Shown here piece by piece: positions 7,929-17,210 of a DNA stretch of 64,000 nucleotides; position 1 is the first letter of the stretch; each line of letters opens with the position of its first letter. Below the pieces are notes generated by a model that was given only the letters and a program-made list of their open reading frames with translations, was not told the DNA's origin and did not search any database. Source of the DNA: Desertimonas sp963733085 (lineage in GTDB: Bacteria > Actinomycetota > Acidimicrobiia > Acidimicrobiales > Ilumatobacteraceae); contig CAVTBY010000012.1 of the NCBI GenBank assembly GCA_963733085.1, forward strand, positions 124,001 to 188,000, given 5' to 3'. The translations under genes were made by a program, and so were the position numbers.

Positions 7929-8737
7929 TGCTCGTCCCCCGCCACCAACACCGACGCCACGCTGTCCACCACGGCGTGGAACTCCTCGCTCCTCGTCAGT
8001 TCGGGCGTGCGTGGGCGAGGGAGATCCACGGCGATGGTGGCCAGGATCGTCGATGGTCTCGGCGACATGACGACGATCTCGTCGGCCAGCAGCACGGCCT
8101 CGTCGATCGAGTGGGTTACCAGGAGCGTGGTCGTGACCTTGGCCATCCAGATCCGCTGGAGCTCCATGTTCATGCGCCGGCGCGTCATCGCGTCGAGCGC
8201 CCCGAACGGCTCGTCGAGCAACAGCACGGTCGGCTCGATGACGAGGGCCCGGGCGATCGCGACCCGTTGCCGCATGCCGCCGGAGAGCTGCCGCGGTCGA
8301 GCCGTCTCGAAGCCGTTCAGGCCCACCAATCGGATCAGGTCGGCGACGGCCGACTTCGGCACCTTGGCGCCCGTGATCTGCAGGGCGAGCCGGATGTTGT
8401 CCCGGACGTTGCGCCACGGGAGCAACGCCGGATCCTGGAAGGCGACGCCGATCTGGTGGTCGTCACGCGACGCCGACGGCTCGCGACCGTGGATGCGGAC
8501 CGTGCCCGACGTCGGTTCCTCCAGACCAGCGAGCATCCGGAGGACCGTCGACTTTCCGCATCCGGAAGGGCCGAGCAGCGCGGTCAGCGTGCCCATCGCT
8601 GCGGTGTGATCCACCCGATCGATGGCGACGAGGGGCTTGCGCTCGAGCACGAACTCCTTACGGACGGCGTTGAGCTCGAACCCTGCGGTCTCGGTCACGA
8701 GTCGGTCGAGGGGGAGGCTCGACGAAGAAGTCATCAA
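7925..8737 (-). CDS. ABC transporter ATP-binding protein, nitrate/sulfonate/taurine type
   Basis: ATPase of 270 aa for the adjacent importer. Walker A is GPSGCGKST near residue 55, the ABC signature is LSGGMRQR near 149, Walker B is LLLDEPFGALD near 170 and the switch His is VTHS near 204. The sequence is most like SsuB/TauB/ThiZ-type ATPases. It begins MM; either ATG is possible and the first overlaps the stop of the substrate-binding protein gene. It is followed directly by the XRE-cupin regulator gene. Substrate is not evident from the ATPase. Confidence 0.9.
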   Translation of the reverse strand: MMTSSSSLPLDRLVTETAGFELNAVRKEFVLERKPLVAIDRVDHTAAMGTLTALLGPSGCGKSTVLRMLAGLEEPTSGTVRIHGREPSASRDDHQIGVAFQDPALLPWRNVRDNIRLALQITGAKVPKSAVADLIRLVGLNGFETARPRQLSGGMRQRVAIARALVIEPTVLLLDEPFGALDAMTRRRMNMELQRIWMAKVTTTLLVTHSIDEAVLLADEIVVMSPRPSTILATIAVDLPRPRTPELTRSEEFHAVVDSVASVLVAGDEQ

Positions 8738-9825
8738 CCGAGTTCGTGCGCCTCCTGCAGGATCGAGACATCGAGGATCTCGTCGGCCGACGGCAGGTCG
8801 GTCGCGCCGGCGGCCTCGAGGCCGGGGAGAATCTCGTTCTCCATCTTCTCGGGGTCGACTGACAACAGCCCGTTCGCCTCGGTGAACTCGCTGTCCATCA
8901 GGGCGATGTACTCGGGGTTCGCCGCGGCGGCTAGCTCCTCGTTGATCTCCGCCTCGGAACCGTACCGCTCAACCAGGATCGGGATCACGGCCATCGGGTC
9001 GGCGCGGTTGTCCTCGACACCGGCGAGCAGGCCGGCGAGGTAGCGCACGAGCAGGTCGCGGTTTGCGTCGATCCATTCCCTCGACGCGAAGAGGATGTCG
9101 CCATAGGACGGCAGGCCGAAGTCGGAGTAGGACGCCGCCTCGACCTCGTGACCCGCCAAGCGGAGCTGGATGGGCTGGTTCGTGACGTAGGAGATGATGA
9201 CGTCCATCTCGCCGTCGACGAGCGGCTGCGGGTCGAAACTCATCGGGATGTACTCGTAGTCGAGGGGCAGATCGTTGATCGCGAGCAGCGCCTCGAACTG
9301 CACCTGATCGCCCTGAGGGCCGCCGACACGTAGGCCGACCAGGTCCTCGGCACTTTCGATCGTCGTGCCCGCCATCCAGGTCAACCCCAGGGGGTTCCGC
9401 TGGTACATGGCGCCGAAGATGACGAAGTCGGATCCCTGGCTGTTCGCCTGTGTGATGTCCAGCTCGCTCGCTGAGATGCCGACGTTGCCGTCGCCAGCGG
9501 CGAGGACCTGCACGACCGCCGGCGTGTTCGGACCGCCGTGGCCCAGCTCGGAGGTGACGTTGCGTTCGGCGAAGTGCCCGTTGGCGTCGCCGAGGTACCA
9601 GGCAGCCCACTCGACGTCCGGCACCCAGTTGAACTGCGTGCCGACGACGCCCGGCTCGCCGCCGCCTCCGGCGGCGGAGCTGGGAGTAGTGCCGGGGGTA
9701 GTGGTGTCCGTGGATGCGGAGACGGTGCGCCCCCAGAGCACGGGCAGGCTGGACGCGATCGTGAGCCCGCCCATCACACGAGTTGACCTGGTCAGGAACA
9801 ATCGACGGTCGTAACGCTGGTTCAA
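8734..9825 (-). CDS. ABC transporter substrate-binding protein (NMT1/SsuA-like), Tat-type signal
   Basis: Periplasmic or surface substrate-binding protein of 363 aa resembling the NMT1/THI5 and SsuA group, which bind sulfonates, pyrimidine precursors and other small anions. I chose the TTG at 9825 because it has a strong ribosome binding site (aggaggt) seven bases upstream; the frame is open beyond it. The N-terminus carries a twin-arginine-like signal (DRRLFLTRS followed by a hydrophobic stretch and SASTDTT), suggesting Tat export, then a Gly/Ser/Thr linker. The mature part contains the typical AAGDGNVGISASE and GLRVGGPQGDQVQFE segments. It is in an operon with the fused permease and the ATPase. 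Confidence 0.85.
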   Translation of the reverse strand: MNQRYDRRLFLTRSTRVMGGLTIASSLPVLWGRTVSASTDTTTPGTTPSSAAGGGGEPGVVGTQFNWVPDVEWAAWYLGDANGHFAERNVTSELGHGGPNTPAVVQVLAAGDGNVGISASELDITQANSQGSDFVIFGAMYQRNPLGLTWMAGTTIESAEDLVGLRVGGPQGDQVQFEALLAINDLPLDYEYIPMSFDPQPLVDGEMDVIISYVTNQPIQLRLAGHEVEAASYSDFGLPSYGDILFASREWIDANRDLLVRYLAGLLAGVEDNRADPMAVIPILVERYGSEAEINEELAAAANPEYIALMDSEFTEANGLLSVDPEKMENEILPGLEAAGATDLPSADEILDVSILQEAHELG

Positions 9826-9856
9826 TCTGGACCTCCTCGGGTCTTGTGGAATTGGT

Positions 9857-11465
9857 TCAGGTCCACCGGCGGTGGACGGTTTGCTCGAACTTGCCTGCCA
9901 ATGCGAATACCAACAGTGAGGTGCCGACGACGACGAGGGCGGCACCGAAGGCCCTCGGCAGGTTCAGTTGGTTGTAGGCGAAGGAGAACTCCACGCCGAG
10001 TCCCTTGCGCCCGATGAGCGTCTCGCCGACGACTGCAGCGATGACGGCGGTACCCGCTGCGATGCGGAAGCCGCTGGCGATGTGGGGAACAGCCGACGGG
10101 AGGACGACGTTGCGGAACCGCGAGTTGGAGCTGCCACCGAGGGAGTCGACGACGTCCAAGGCGGCTGGGTTTGCCGCCTGGAGGCCCGAGCGCGTGTACA
10201 CGAAGACTGGATAGAAGACCAACACCGCGGCCAACAGCCGCACGGTGGTCGGTTGGTAGCCGATGACGCGGGCGAACAGCGGGAAGAGGGCGACGAGTGG
10301 GGTCGCCGCCATGAGAACGACCACGGGGATGGTGATGCCCGCGAGCAGCTTCACCCGCGACGCCACGAGGGCAGCGGTCAGCCCCACGGCGGTGCCGATG
10401 ACGAGCGCGATCGCGGCCGTCTGGAGCGTCGAGATGGTGGCCGAGACGTACTCACCGGGCGATGACGAGACGTCCTCCCAGACGGAGGAGGGTCGCGGGA
10501 CGACGATGCCGGCGACGTCGGCCAGCTCGATCCACGCCCACCAGGCGGTGACCAGCACGACGGCCAGGCCGGCGAAGGCGACGAACTCGATGGCGATCAC
10601 GGCGAACCGGTTGTGCCTCCGTCGGGGACGTTCGGTGCTCTCCGCGATCGTCGAGCCGAAGCGGCGGGTGAGGAGAGTTCGCGTGCCCGCCAGCAGCGCG
10701 AAGGCCAGCAGCCCGATCGTGGCGCTGAGCAACGAGGCTGCCCACAACTGCTGGGGGCGGGCTGACTGCATGGCGGTGATCAGCAGCACGCCGAGACCGC
10801 GAGGGGCGCCGTACCACTCTCCGAAGATCGCACCTGCCAGCGCTGCGGGTGCGGCCAGCTTGAGCCCGTCGGCGATGGAGGGCCACGCCGCTGGCAGTTG
10901 CACCGACCAGAGGCGCTGGAAACGGCTCGCACCCAGAACCGAGGCCACGTCGTGGGTGGCGGCCGGCGCCGAGCTCAGGCCGACCGTCGTCGAGATGAAG
11001 ATGAAGAAGAACACGGCGAGTGCGGCGACCGCAGTGGGACCGCGGCTCTTGCCGAGGATGATGATGAGACACGGAGCGACCGCGACCCACGGCGCCGCGT
11101 TGGCGATCGCAGCCAGCCTCGTGATGCTGCGACGCAAGAACGGCACTCCGGCAGCGACGATCGCGGCGATGAACGCCAGCGAGCCGCCGATTACGAGACC
11201 GCGGAAGGCGGACCAGGTGGTGGCCGCCAAGGCCCTCCGGTACACCCCGCTCGATTCTCCGAAGATCGGTTCCACGGCCTCGGCCGGGGTGACGACCATG
11301 CCGCTGGCCCAGCCGGCCCGCCCGCCGTAGATCCAGAAGGTCAGCAGGATCAGGGCGCCGACGAGCGGCAGCAAGCGGTCCGACGAAGGAGGATCTCCGC
11401 TTCCCCGGCGAGCGGGCCACCGTCTCCCGACGCGGCGTCGCCGCCTCCACCTCTACGGTCTGCAC
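9857..11465 (-). CDS. Fused tandem ABC transporter permease, frameshifted near the N-terminus
   Basis: Membrane component of the importer, about 535 aa, with two complete binding-protein-dependent permease domains in one chain. The first has the EAA-like segment ASRFQRLWSVQLPAAWPSI, the second SNSRFRNVVLPSAVPHIASG. SsuC/TauC-type permeases are normally single-domain dimers, so this is a fused pair. The likely start is GTG 11465, preceded by ggaggg. Reading from there gives a basic cytoplasmic N-terminus, but a one-base insertion near 11400 breaks the frame before the first membrane helix. The uninterrupted frame starts only at TTG 11374, which has no ribosome binding site. Confidence 0.82.
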
Positions 11466-11561
11466 GGTGCCTGCCCTCCGGCCGCGAACAACTTGTGGAA
11501 CTACTTGCGCCGCATCCCCTTTCCATAAACACTACTTATCTCGACGGTGGAGCGAAAGGGT

Positions 11562-12521
11562 GTGACGGACCAGTTCATGCAAGAGGTCGTCCTGGGGCGA
11601 ACGGGCCTTCGCGTGAGCCGGTTGGGGTTCGGTACCGCCCCGCTGGCCTCGGTCTTCTGGGGCAACGACGAGTCGACCGCGGTCGCCACCGCACGGCGGG
11701 CGCTCGACGCGGGGGTGACCTTCTTCGACACCGCGCCGCTGTACGGGCTGGGTGAATCCGAAGGGCGCCTCGGCGCTGCCCTCCGGGGCAGGCGGAACGC
11801 AGTCGTCATCGCCACCAAGGTCGGCCGTCTGCTCGAGGAGGGCCCGGCGGGCGAGGTCGCGGCGCGGTTCGACTTCGGCTACGACGCAGTGCGGAGGTCG
11901 CTCGAGAGCAGCCTCGGCCGGCTGGGGGTAGATCGGGTCGACATCGTCCACATCCACGATCCCGACGAGCACATCGACGATGCCCTGGCTGGAGCGCATC
12001 GCGCCCTGATCGACCTGCGCGAGCAAGGGGTGATCGCGGCGGTGTCGGTCGGCACGACGGCCGTGGCGACGGCGACGACGTTCCTCGAGCGGGGCGACAT
12101 CGACTGCGTGCTCGTCGCCGGCCGGTACACCCTGCTCGACCAGTCCGCCGCGCCCGTGCTCGAGCAGTGCGCAGAGCGCGGCATCGCCTACCTAGCGGCC
12201 GGGGTGTTCAACAGCGGGGTCCTGGCCCGGCCGTCCGAGGATGCCTGGTACGACTACGCACCCGCTGCCCGCAGGACGCTCGAGCGGACTCGCCAGATCG
12301 AGCGCATCTGCGTGCGCCACGGCGTGACCTTGAGATCCGCGGCGCTGAGCTTCGTCCTCGCCCACCCGAACGTGACCGTCGCGATCGTGGGGATGGCCAC
12401 GCCCGACGAGGTGGACGACAACCTCGGGGCTGCCAGTGCCGGTGTGCCCGACGACCTGTGGGCAGAACTGGACGAGTCGGGCTTGCTCGTGACCACCACC
12501 ACCGAAGAAGGTTCAGAATGA
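11562..12521 (+). CDS. Aldo/keto reductase (aldose or fucose dehydrogenase-like)
   Basis: A TIM-barrel NAD(P)-dependent oxidoreductase of about 319 aa. The catalytic tetrad is visible: Asp and Tyr in FFDTAPLYGLGESE, Lys in IATKVGR and His in VHIHDPD. The opening LGRTGLRVSRLGFGTAP is typical of the D-threo-aldose 1-dehydrogenase/pyridoxal 4-dehydrogenase group. The start may be GTG 11562 (ggtggag about nine bases upstream), GTG 11547 or ATG 11577. Its stop overlaps the ATG of the following enolase-superfamily gene, and an alcohol dehydrogenase comes next. This suggests oxidation of an aldose, lactol or aldehyde to an acid that the enolase-family enzyme then dehydrates. Confidence 0.85.
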   Translation: MTDQFMQEVVLGRTGLRVSRLGFGTAPLASVFWGNDESTAVATARRALDAGVTFFDTAPLYGLGESEGRLGAALRGRRNAVVIATKVGRLLEEGPAGEVAARFDFGYDAVRRSLESSLGRLGVDRVDIVHIHDPDEHIDDALAGAHRALIDLREQGVIAAVSVGTTAVATATTFLERGDIDCVLVAGRYTLLDQSAAPVLEQCAERGIAYLAAGVFNSGVLARPSEDAWYDYAPAARRTLERTRQIERICVRHGVTLRSAALSFVLAHPNVTVAIVGMATPDEVDDNLGAASAGVPDDLWAELDESGLLVTTTTEEGSE

Positions 12522-13711
12522 AGATCGATTCCGTTCGGGCTGTGCTGACCGGCCACCGGATCGTCAATCCCCAAATGCAGCGGAGCTGGGCGCTCGTGAG
12601 GATCGAGACCGACAGCGGTACGGTCGGGTGGGGCGAAGCCTCGACGAACTGGGGTCATTCGTACCCGACGGTGTTCCGGGCAGTCGTCGAGGACGTCTGC
12701 GCCCGCCACCTGGAAGGGCGTGACCCGCTCGCCATCCGTGATCGCGTCGGCGACCTCAAGGTCGCCCTCGACGGCTATCTCGGGTGGGAGGGCCTGTCGT
12801 CGCAGACCATCGGCGCGGTCGAGATCGCACTGTGGGACATCCTCGGGAAGACGCTCGGCGCGCCCATCCATCAACTCCTCGGCGGCCGGGCATACCCGAT
12901 CCCGCTCTATGGCACCGGCACCACGATGTTCGAACAGTCACACGACTGGCACGCGCACTATTTCGACCAGTGCGTCAGCCTCGGCTTCAAGGGCATCAAG
13001 GTACGCCTCGGCCGAGCCGTGGACGAGGACGTCGAGCTGGTGAAGCTGGTGCGGGAGCACGTCGGGCCCGACTTGTTGATCGGCGTGGACTCGTACTGGT
13101 TCCATGACGTCGACAGCGCGATCGAGCTCGTCACGCGGATCGCTCCGTACCGCATCCATTTCTTCGAGGAGCCGATCCCGCAGTACCAGATCGATGGGCT
13201 CGCACGCTTGCAGCACACGTCGCCGATCCGGGTGGCGGTCGGCGAGCGCGTCTACTCCGCTCGGACGTTCAGCGAACTGGCTCGCCGAGATGCGGCGCGC
13301 GTCTTCGAACCGGACGCCACGCTGAATGGCGGTCTCATGTCGTGCATGGAGATCGCGGACATCGCTGCGCGCTCCTCGATCGAGGTCATCCCACACATCG
13401 GCGGTCCGACGGCTGTGGGTCTGGCGGCCAACCTGCAGTGGGCCACCGCCGCTCGGGTCCGGTTGTTCGAGTTCGACATCGAGAGCGATCAACCGATGAT
13501 CACCAGCATCGGCGAAAACCCTGGACTCGCGCTCACCGACATCCGCGACGGAACCCTGACCGTGCCGTCGGGGCCGGGCCTCGGGGTGAACGTCGACGAG
13601 AGTGAGCTTGCCAAGCACCCCTACGTCGGTGGAGATACCTACGCCGAGCTCTTCCCGGAGCACGAGTCCGGCCGTACGGCGCACGCGGGCACCCGGGACG
13701 AGCCGGGATGA
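12518..13711 (+). CDS. Enolase-superfamily sugar-acid dehydratase/racemase-like protein
   Basis: A second enolase-superfamily protein of 397 aa. Visible features are GWGEAST near residue 39, the catalytic-base motif KxR in GIKVRLGR, metal ligands in GVDSYWF, FFEEP and VGERVYS, and HIGGP in the C-terminal barrel, where the galactonate-dehydratase and mandelate-racemase groups keep a His. It is clearly different in sequence from the family member at 6.1 kb, so this is not a recent duplication. It is translationally coupled at both ends (ATGA overlaps) to the aldo-keto reductase and the alcohol dehydrogenase. The order of an oxidation, a dehydration and a further redox step suggests a sugar-acid or hydroxy-acid route. 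Confidence 0.86.
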   Translation: MKIDSVRAVLTGHRIVNPQMQRSWALVRIETDSGTVGWGEASTNWGHSYPTVFRAVVEDVCARHLEGRDPLAIRDRVGDLKVALDGYLGWEGLSSQTIGAVEIALWDILGKTLGAPIHQLLGGRAYPIPLYGTGTTMFEQSHDWHAHYFDQCVSLGFKGIKVRLGRAVDEDVELVKLVREHVGPDLLIGVDSYWFHDVDSAIELVTRIAPYRIHFFEEPIPQYQIDGLARLQHTSPIRVAVGERVYSARTFSELARRDAARVFEPDATLNGGLMSCMEIADIAARSSIEVIPHIGGPTAVGLAANLQWATAARVRLFEFDIESDQPMITSIGENPGLALTDIRDGTLTVPSGPGLGVNVDESELAKHPYVGGDTYAELFPEHESGRTAHAGTRDEPG

Positions 13712-14832
13712 GGACGACGACGACCGCGGCGGCACTCTTCGCCGAGTCCACCGACTGGGAGGTGGTCGAGCTCGAGGTCGACTCGCCACGGGCAGGCGAA
13801 GTGCATGTCCGCTTCGACTACGTCGGCCTGTGTGGCTCAGACGAGCATCTGCGGTTCGGATCCGCCGGGCGGTTCCCGATCGTGGGAGGTCACGAGGGCG
13901 CAGGCGTGGTCGAGGCCGTCGGTCCCGGGGTCACCGACCTCCAGCCAGGTGACCACGTGGTCGGCTCCATCGTGCCGACCTGTGGCCGGTGCCGATGGTG
14001 CGTCACCGGCTCGTCCTACCTTTGCGATCTCGGCGCCAACGCCCTGACCGGCATGGCGCCGGACGGATCCTTCCCCTTCCATCGGGGCGGCCAGGACATC
14101 GGGGGGTTCTGCCGGCTCGGCGCGTTCGCGCGACGCGCCACCGTGTCGCGCGCGTCGCTCGTGCGGATCCCAACTGACGTGCCCCTCGACCTGGCGTGCC
14201 TGCTGGGATGCTGCGTCCCGACCGGGTGGGGCTCGGCCGTCAACGCCGCCCGTGTCGCGCCCGGAGACGTCGTCGCCATCATCGGCGTCGGCGGCGTGGG
14301 ATCCTTTGCCGTGCAAGGAGCACTCGCAGCCGGAGCGTCGGTACTGGCCTGCATCGATCCCGAGCCGCTCAAGCTCGCGCACGCGGCCAAGCTCGGCGCC
14401 CACCTCTGTTACCGGTCATTCGCCGAAGCAGAAGCGGGCCTGACTGAGGCGACATCCGGGGTGATGGCGGACAAGGTCATCGTCGCGGTCGGGAACATGA
14501 CCGCCGATACCACCTCACAGGGCTTCACCCTGACCCGCAAGGGCGGGACCCTCGTGCTCACGGGCATGTCGCACGAGCCGATGACGGACACCGTCAAGCT
14601 GCCAGGCACGATCATGAGCGCCTGGGCCAAGACGGTCGTCGGTGTGCTCTACGGGCTGTGCAGTCCGCAGCACGACATCCCGATGCTGGCCGAGCTGTGG
14701 CGTCGAGGCCAACTCAATCTGGCTGACGCGGTCACGAGCCGATACACCCTCGAGGACATCAACCGCGGCTACCAGGACCTCGATGACGGCAAGAACATCC
14801 GTGGCATCATCGAGCACCGAGGTGGACCGTGA
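13708..14832 (+). CDS. NDMA-dependent alcohol dehydrogenase, Rxyl_3153 type (mycofactocin-linked)
   Basis: A zinc-dependent medium-chain dehydrogenase of 374 aa. Catalytic zinc ligands are in GLCGSDEHL and GGHEGAGVV; the structural zinc is held by CGRCRWCVTGSSYLC; the nucleotide fold is GVGGVGSFAVQGA. The run VGLCGSDEHLR, PTCGRCRWC and YLCDLGANALTG closely follows the Rxyl_3153 family of NDMA-dependent alcohol dehydrogenases. That family is known to keep NAD tightly bound and to recycle it through the peptide-derived cofactor mycofactocin. The assignment is by remembered family pattern, not a search. It is last in the three-gene plus operon. A mycofactocin synthesis locus would be expected elsewhere in the genome. 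Confidence 0.85.
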   Translation: MRTTTTAAALFAESTDWEVVELEVDSPRAGEVHVRFDYVGLCGSDEHLRFGSAGRFPIVGGHEGAGVVEAVGPGVTDLQPGDHVVGSIVPTCGRCRWCVTGSSYLCDLGANALTGMAPDGSFPFHRGGQDIGGFCRLGAFARRATVSRASLVRIPTDVPLDLACLLGCCVPTGWGSAVNAARVAPGDVVAIIGVGGVGSFAVQGALAAGASVLACIDPEPLKLAHAAKLGAHLCYRSFAEAEAGLTEATSGVMADKVIVAVGNMTADTTSQGFTLTRKGGTLVLTGMSHEPMTDTVKLPGTIMSAWAKTVVGVLYGLCSPQHDIPMLAELWRRGQLNLADAVTSRYTLEDINRGYQDLDDGKNIRGIIEHRGGP

Positions 14833-14863
14833 CGTCCGACCGAGTCGCCGATGCACGCCGAAG

Positions 14864-15130
14864 TCAGGCGGCGGTGACCACCTGGCTGGCGTCCGGTCTG
14901 AACACAGCGACGTCATCGAGGATCGAGAGACGTGCCCAGGCTGGGCGATCACCGTCGAAGAGATCGAGCAACACGAGACCGTCATCGGTGATCAGCATCG
15001 CCTCAGCCGTTCGACGCTCGCCGCGCAGCGAGAACTCGATCACGTCGCCAGCACGCATCTCGCTGCTCGACTCGGTCACTTCCACGCCCTCCAGATCCGT
15101 TTGCACACGAACGTCAACCTGAACGTACAC
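14864..15130 (-). CDS. Small hypothetical protein, 88 aa
   Basis: An 88-aa reading frame of acidic, soluble character (MRAGDVIEFSLRGERR, ITDDGLVLLDLFDGD) with no signal peptide or membrane segment. It is predicted to be mostly beta strand, as in small Sm-like or SH3-like folds, but I do not recognise the family. It lies convergent to the alcohol dehydrogenase and upstream of, and in the same direction as, nothing obviously related. Its codon use is like the neighbours, which supports a real gene. The 95 bp before 15226 show no other feature. Confidence 0.55.
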   Translation of the reverse strand: MYVQVDVRVQTDLEGVEVTESSSEMRAGDVIEFSLRGERRTAEAMLITDDGLVLLDLFDGDRPAWARLSILDDVAVFRPDASQVVTAA

Positions 15131-15225
15131 CGCAACAATTCCCCGGATGGCTGCAATTCCTCGGTGACGTTGGGCACGGACCGGCGCCGCTGATCGGGCT
15201 GCCCACTCCCGGTCGACGCAGGACG

Positions 15226-16306
15226 TCAGTGCACGTCGAGCAGACCCGTGCGGCCGAGGAACTTGCCATACCGGCCGGACGCCGCTTCAAGGGCCGCGAT
15301 GTCGGCGCCCGACAGTCGACGGTATGGACGGAGTTCGAAGACCGCCCGGTCCGCGGTCACCGTGCGCTTCATGGCCGCGACGAGCTGCCCGTCGACGACT
15401 GCCATGCCGGCGGCCGTTTCACGTGCCCGGGGCACGATGCCGGCACCATCGAGCACCCAGCGGGACTCCTGATACCCGCGGTACATCTCGTCGAGGATCT
15501 GCAGAAGGTGGCCGGTGGGCGTTCCGGCCGATTCGGGCAGATCGCCAGGCGCGTGCCAGAACGTTCGGCCTTCGTGATCGAACGACTCGAGCCGGTCGGA
15601 CACTTGCGCGAGTCCGGCGCGCACCTCGCCGAGTGGGAGCGTGGCCCAGTAGGCCAGGTCCTGAACGGTCGCCGGACCATGCCCGGAGAAGTAGCGCAGG
15701 GCCAATTCCGCGAGGGATTCGTCACGTCCGAGTCGCCGCGGCGACGGAACCCGGTCGGCGAACCGCGCGTACGTGTGAGTGCCGTCACCGGTGGGCGTGC
15801 CACTGCAGACAAGTGTCTGGAGCTCGAGGTCGGCGAGGAGATGCATGAGTGCCTGGCCTGACATCGGCCTTCCCATCTCGGCCAGAGCGGTGGCCAGCTG
15901 TGGTCGGGTTAGGTTCGGCGATCCGAGCGCGTCGAGCACGGCGCTCGACGCACGGTCGACCTCCCGGTCGTTCATTTCGTGCACGGTGTTCAGCTGCGGT
16001 CGGATCGTCCGGCGGACCGCGCGGCGCCGTGAGCTCGATCAGCCAGGTGACGTCGGCGGCGCTGACGTAGTGCCACGTCGGGCGCAGCACGTGGGTGCGC
16101 ACGACCGTACCGTCCTCGAGCAGCCGGGCGAGATCGGCAGGGTCCGGTGCCGCTGTTCGAGCCGCCACCGCCCACGCCGACTGGGCAGGGTTCTCCGCCT
16201 GGACGGCGAGCAGCGCCCCGACGACGTCGACCGCCGTCGACAAGTGCGGCTCGACGAGGCGCTGAGTACGCAGACGCCACCGGGCGAGGTCGCGATCACC
16301 GACCAC
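15226..16306 (-). CDS. Winged-helix DNA-binding protein (HTH_42/AlkX-YcaQ-like), frameshifted
   Basis: About 360 aa once a single extra base near 16018 is removed. The first frame gives RDLARWRLRTQRLVEPH, AVQAENPAQSAWAVAAR and RPTWHYVSAADVTWL. The second continues RPQLNTVHEMNDREVDRAS and runs to FLGRTGLLDVH. These segments are typical of the winged-helix superfamily (PF06224) that includes the DNA glycosylases AlkZ and YcaQ. The N-terminal LAVQAENP replaces the LQxQxP-type segment of the family. It is a different subgroup from the YcaQ-like gene at 34-35 kb. A role in alkylated DNA repair or DNA binding is inference from the family. Confidence 0.78.
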
Positions 16307-16448
16307 CGGTCACGTCACAACGTTTCACGTCTGCCATTGCCTCAGGCTCGCACAGCGGCCAGCACCCGCGCCGCCAACCGATGAGGTGCCGTGGCCGGCA
16401 CAGTCTGAGCTGGGGTACACATCGACTGAACAGTCCAGGAGCAGACAC

Positions 16449-17090
16449 ATGGGCACACTCACGATTGCGACGTTCATGACCCTCGATGGGATCATGCAGG
16501 CACCAGGCGGCCCCGACGAGGACCGAGATGGCGGGTTCGCCCACGGGGGCTGGAGCTTTCCCTACTTCAGCGACGACATGGGCGAGGTGATCAGCGATTC
16601 GTTCGCCAAGGCCGAGTGCTTCCTGCTCGGACGGCGGACGTACGAGATCTTTGCCGCCAGCTGGCCGAACTTCCCCGATCAGGACGATCCTGTGGCGGCC
16701 CCGCTGAACACCCTGCCCAAGTACGTGGTGTCGACGACTTTGGAGAATGCCACTTGGCAGCCGACCACGATCATCCGTGGCGAGATCCCTGTTGAGGTGG
16801 CCAAGCTCAAGGACCAGTACGACGGGGAGATCCAGGTGCACGGCAGCGCTGGCCTCGCCCAGACGCTGCACGCCGACGGCCTCATCGACGAGTACCGGGT
16901 GTTCATCGAACCGATCGTGCTCGGCACCGGCAAGAGGCTGTTCGAGTCCGGCGCGGCACCGACCGCGCTGCGGCTCGTCGACAGCAAGCAAATGGGCAAA
17001 GGAACGGTTTTGGCCATCTACCGGCCGACCGGCAAGCCGAGCTACGGCGAATTCCAGATGGAGGAGGGTTTCGGCCTCCCCGACACATGA
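16449..17090 (+). CDS. Dihydrofolate reductase family protein (RibD C-terminal-like)
   Basis: A 213-aa protein of the RibD_C/YwjB-type dihydrofolate-reductase-like family. Characteristic segments are TFMTLDGIMQAPGG at the start, FLLGRRTYEIFAASW near residue 60, KYVVSTTLENATW near 95 and IQVHGSAGLAQTL near 135, followed by DEYRVFIEPIVLGTGKRLF. The ATG at 16449 has an aggag sequence about seven bases upstream; the frame is open further upstream without similarity. Members are small NADPH-fold proteins of mostly unknown substrate in actinomycetes. It is transcribed toward the VOC gene that follows after 120 bp. Confidence 0.86.
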   Translation: MGTLTIATFMTLDGIMQAPGGPDEDRDGGFAHGGWSFPYFSDDMGEVISDSFAKAECFLLGRRTYEIFAASWPNFPDQDDPVAAPLNTLPKYVVSTTLENATWQPTTIIRGEIPVEVAKLKDQYDGEIQVHGSAGLAQTLHADGLIDEYRVFIEPIVLGTGKRLFESGAAPTALRLVDSKQMGKGTVLAIYRPTGKPSYGEFQMEEGFGLPDT

Positions 17091-17210
17091 CGCCGTCCCG
17101 CAACGCGGGGTCACTAGGGCCGCCTGACGTCAGCGAGATCGAGTCTGTCGGTCCAGCTCGGTCAGACTGTTCGAGAGACGCAAACCGATCAGGAGAGGAG
17201 TCGATGCCCG

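Noticed and set aside
8734..9825. Naming the importer as taurine or alkanesulfonate specific, together with the TauD-type gene at 25 kb
   Set aside because: The genes are 15 kb apart and not co-transcribed, and family resemblance does not fix the ligand.
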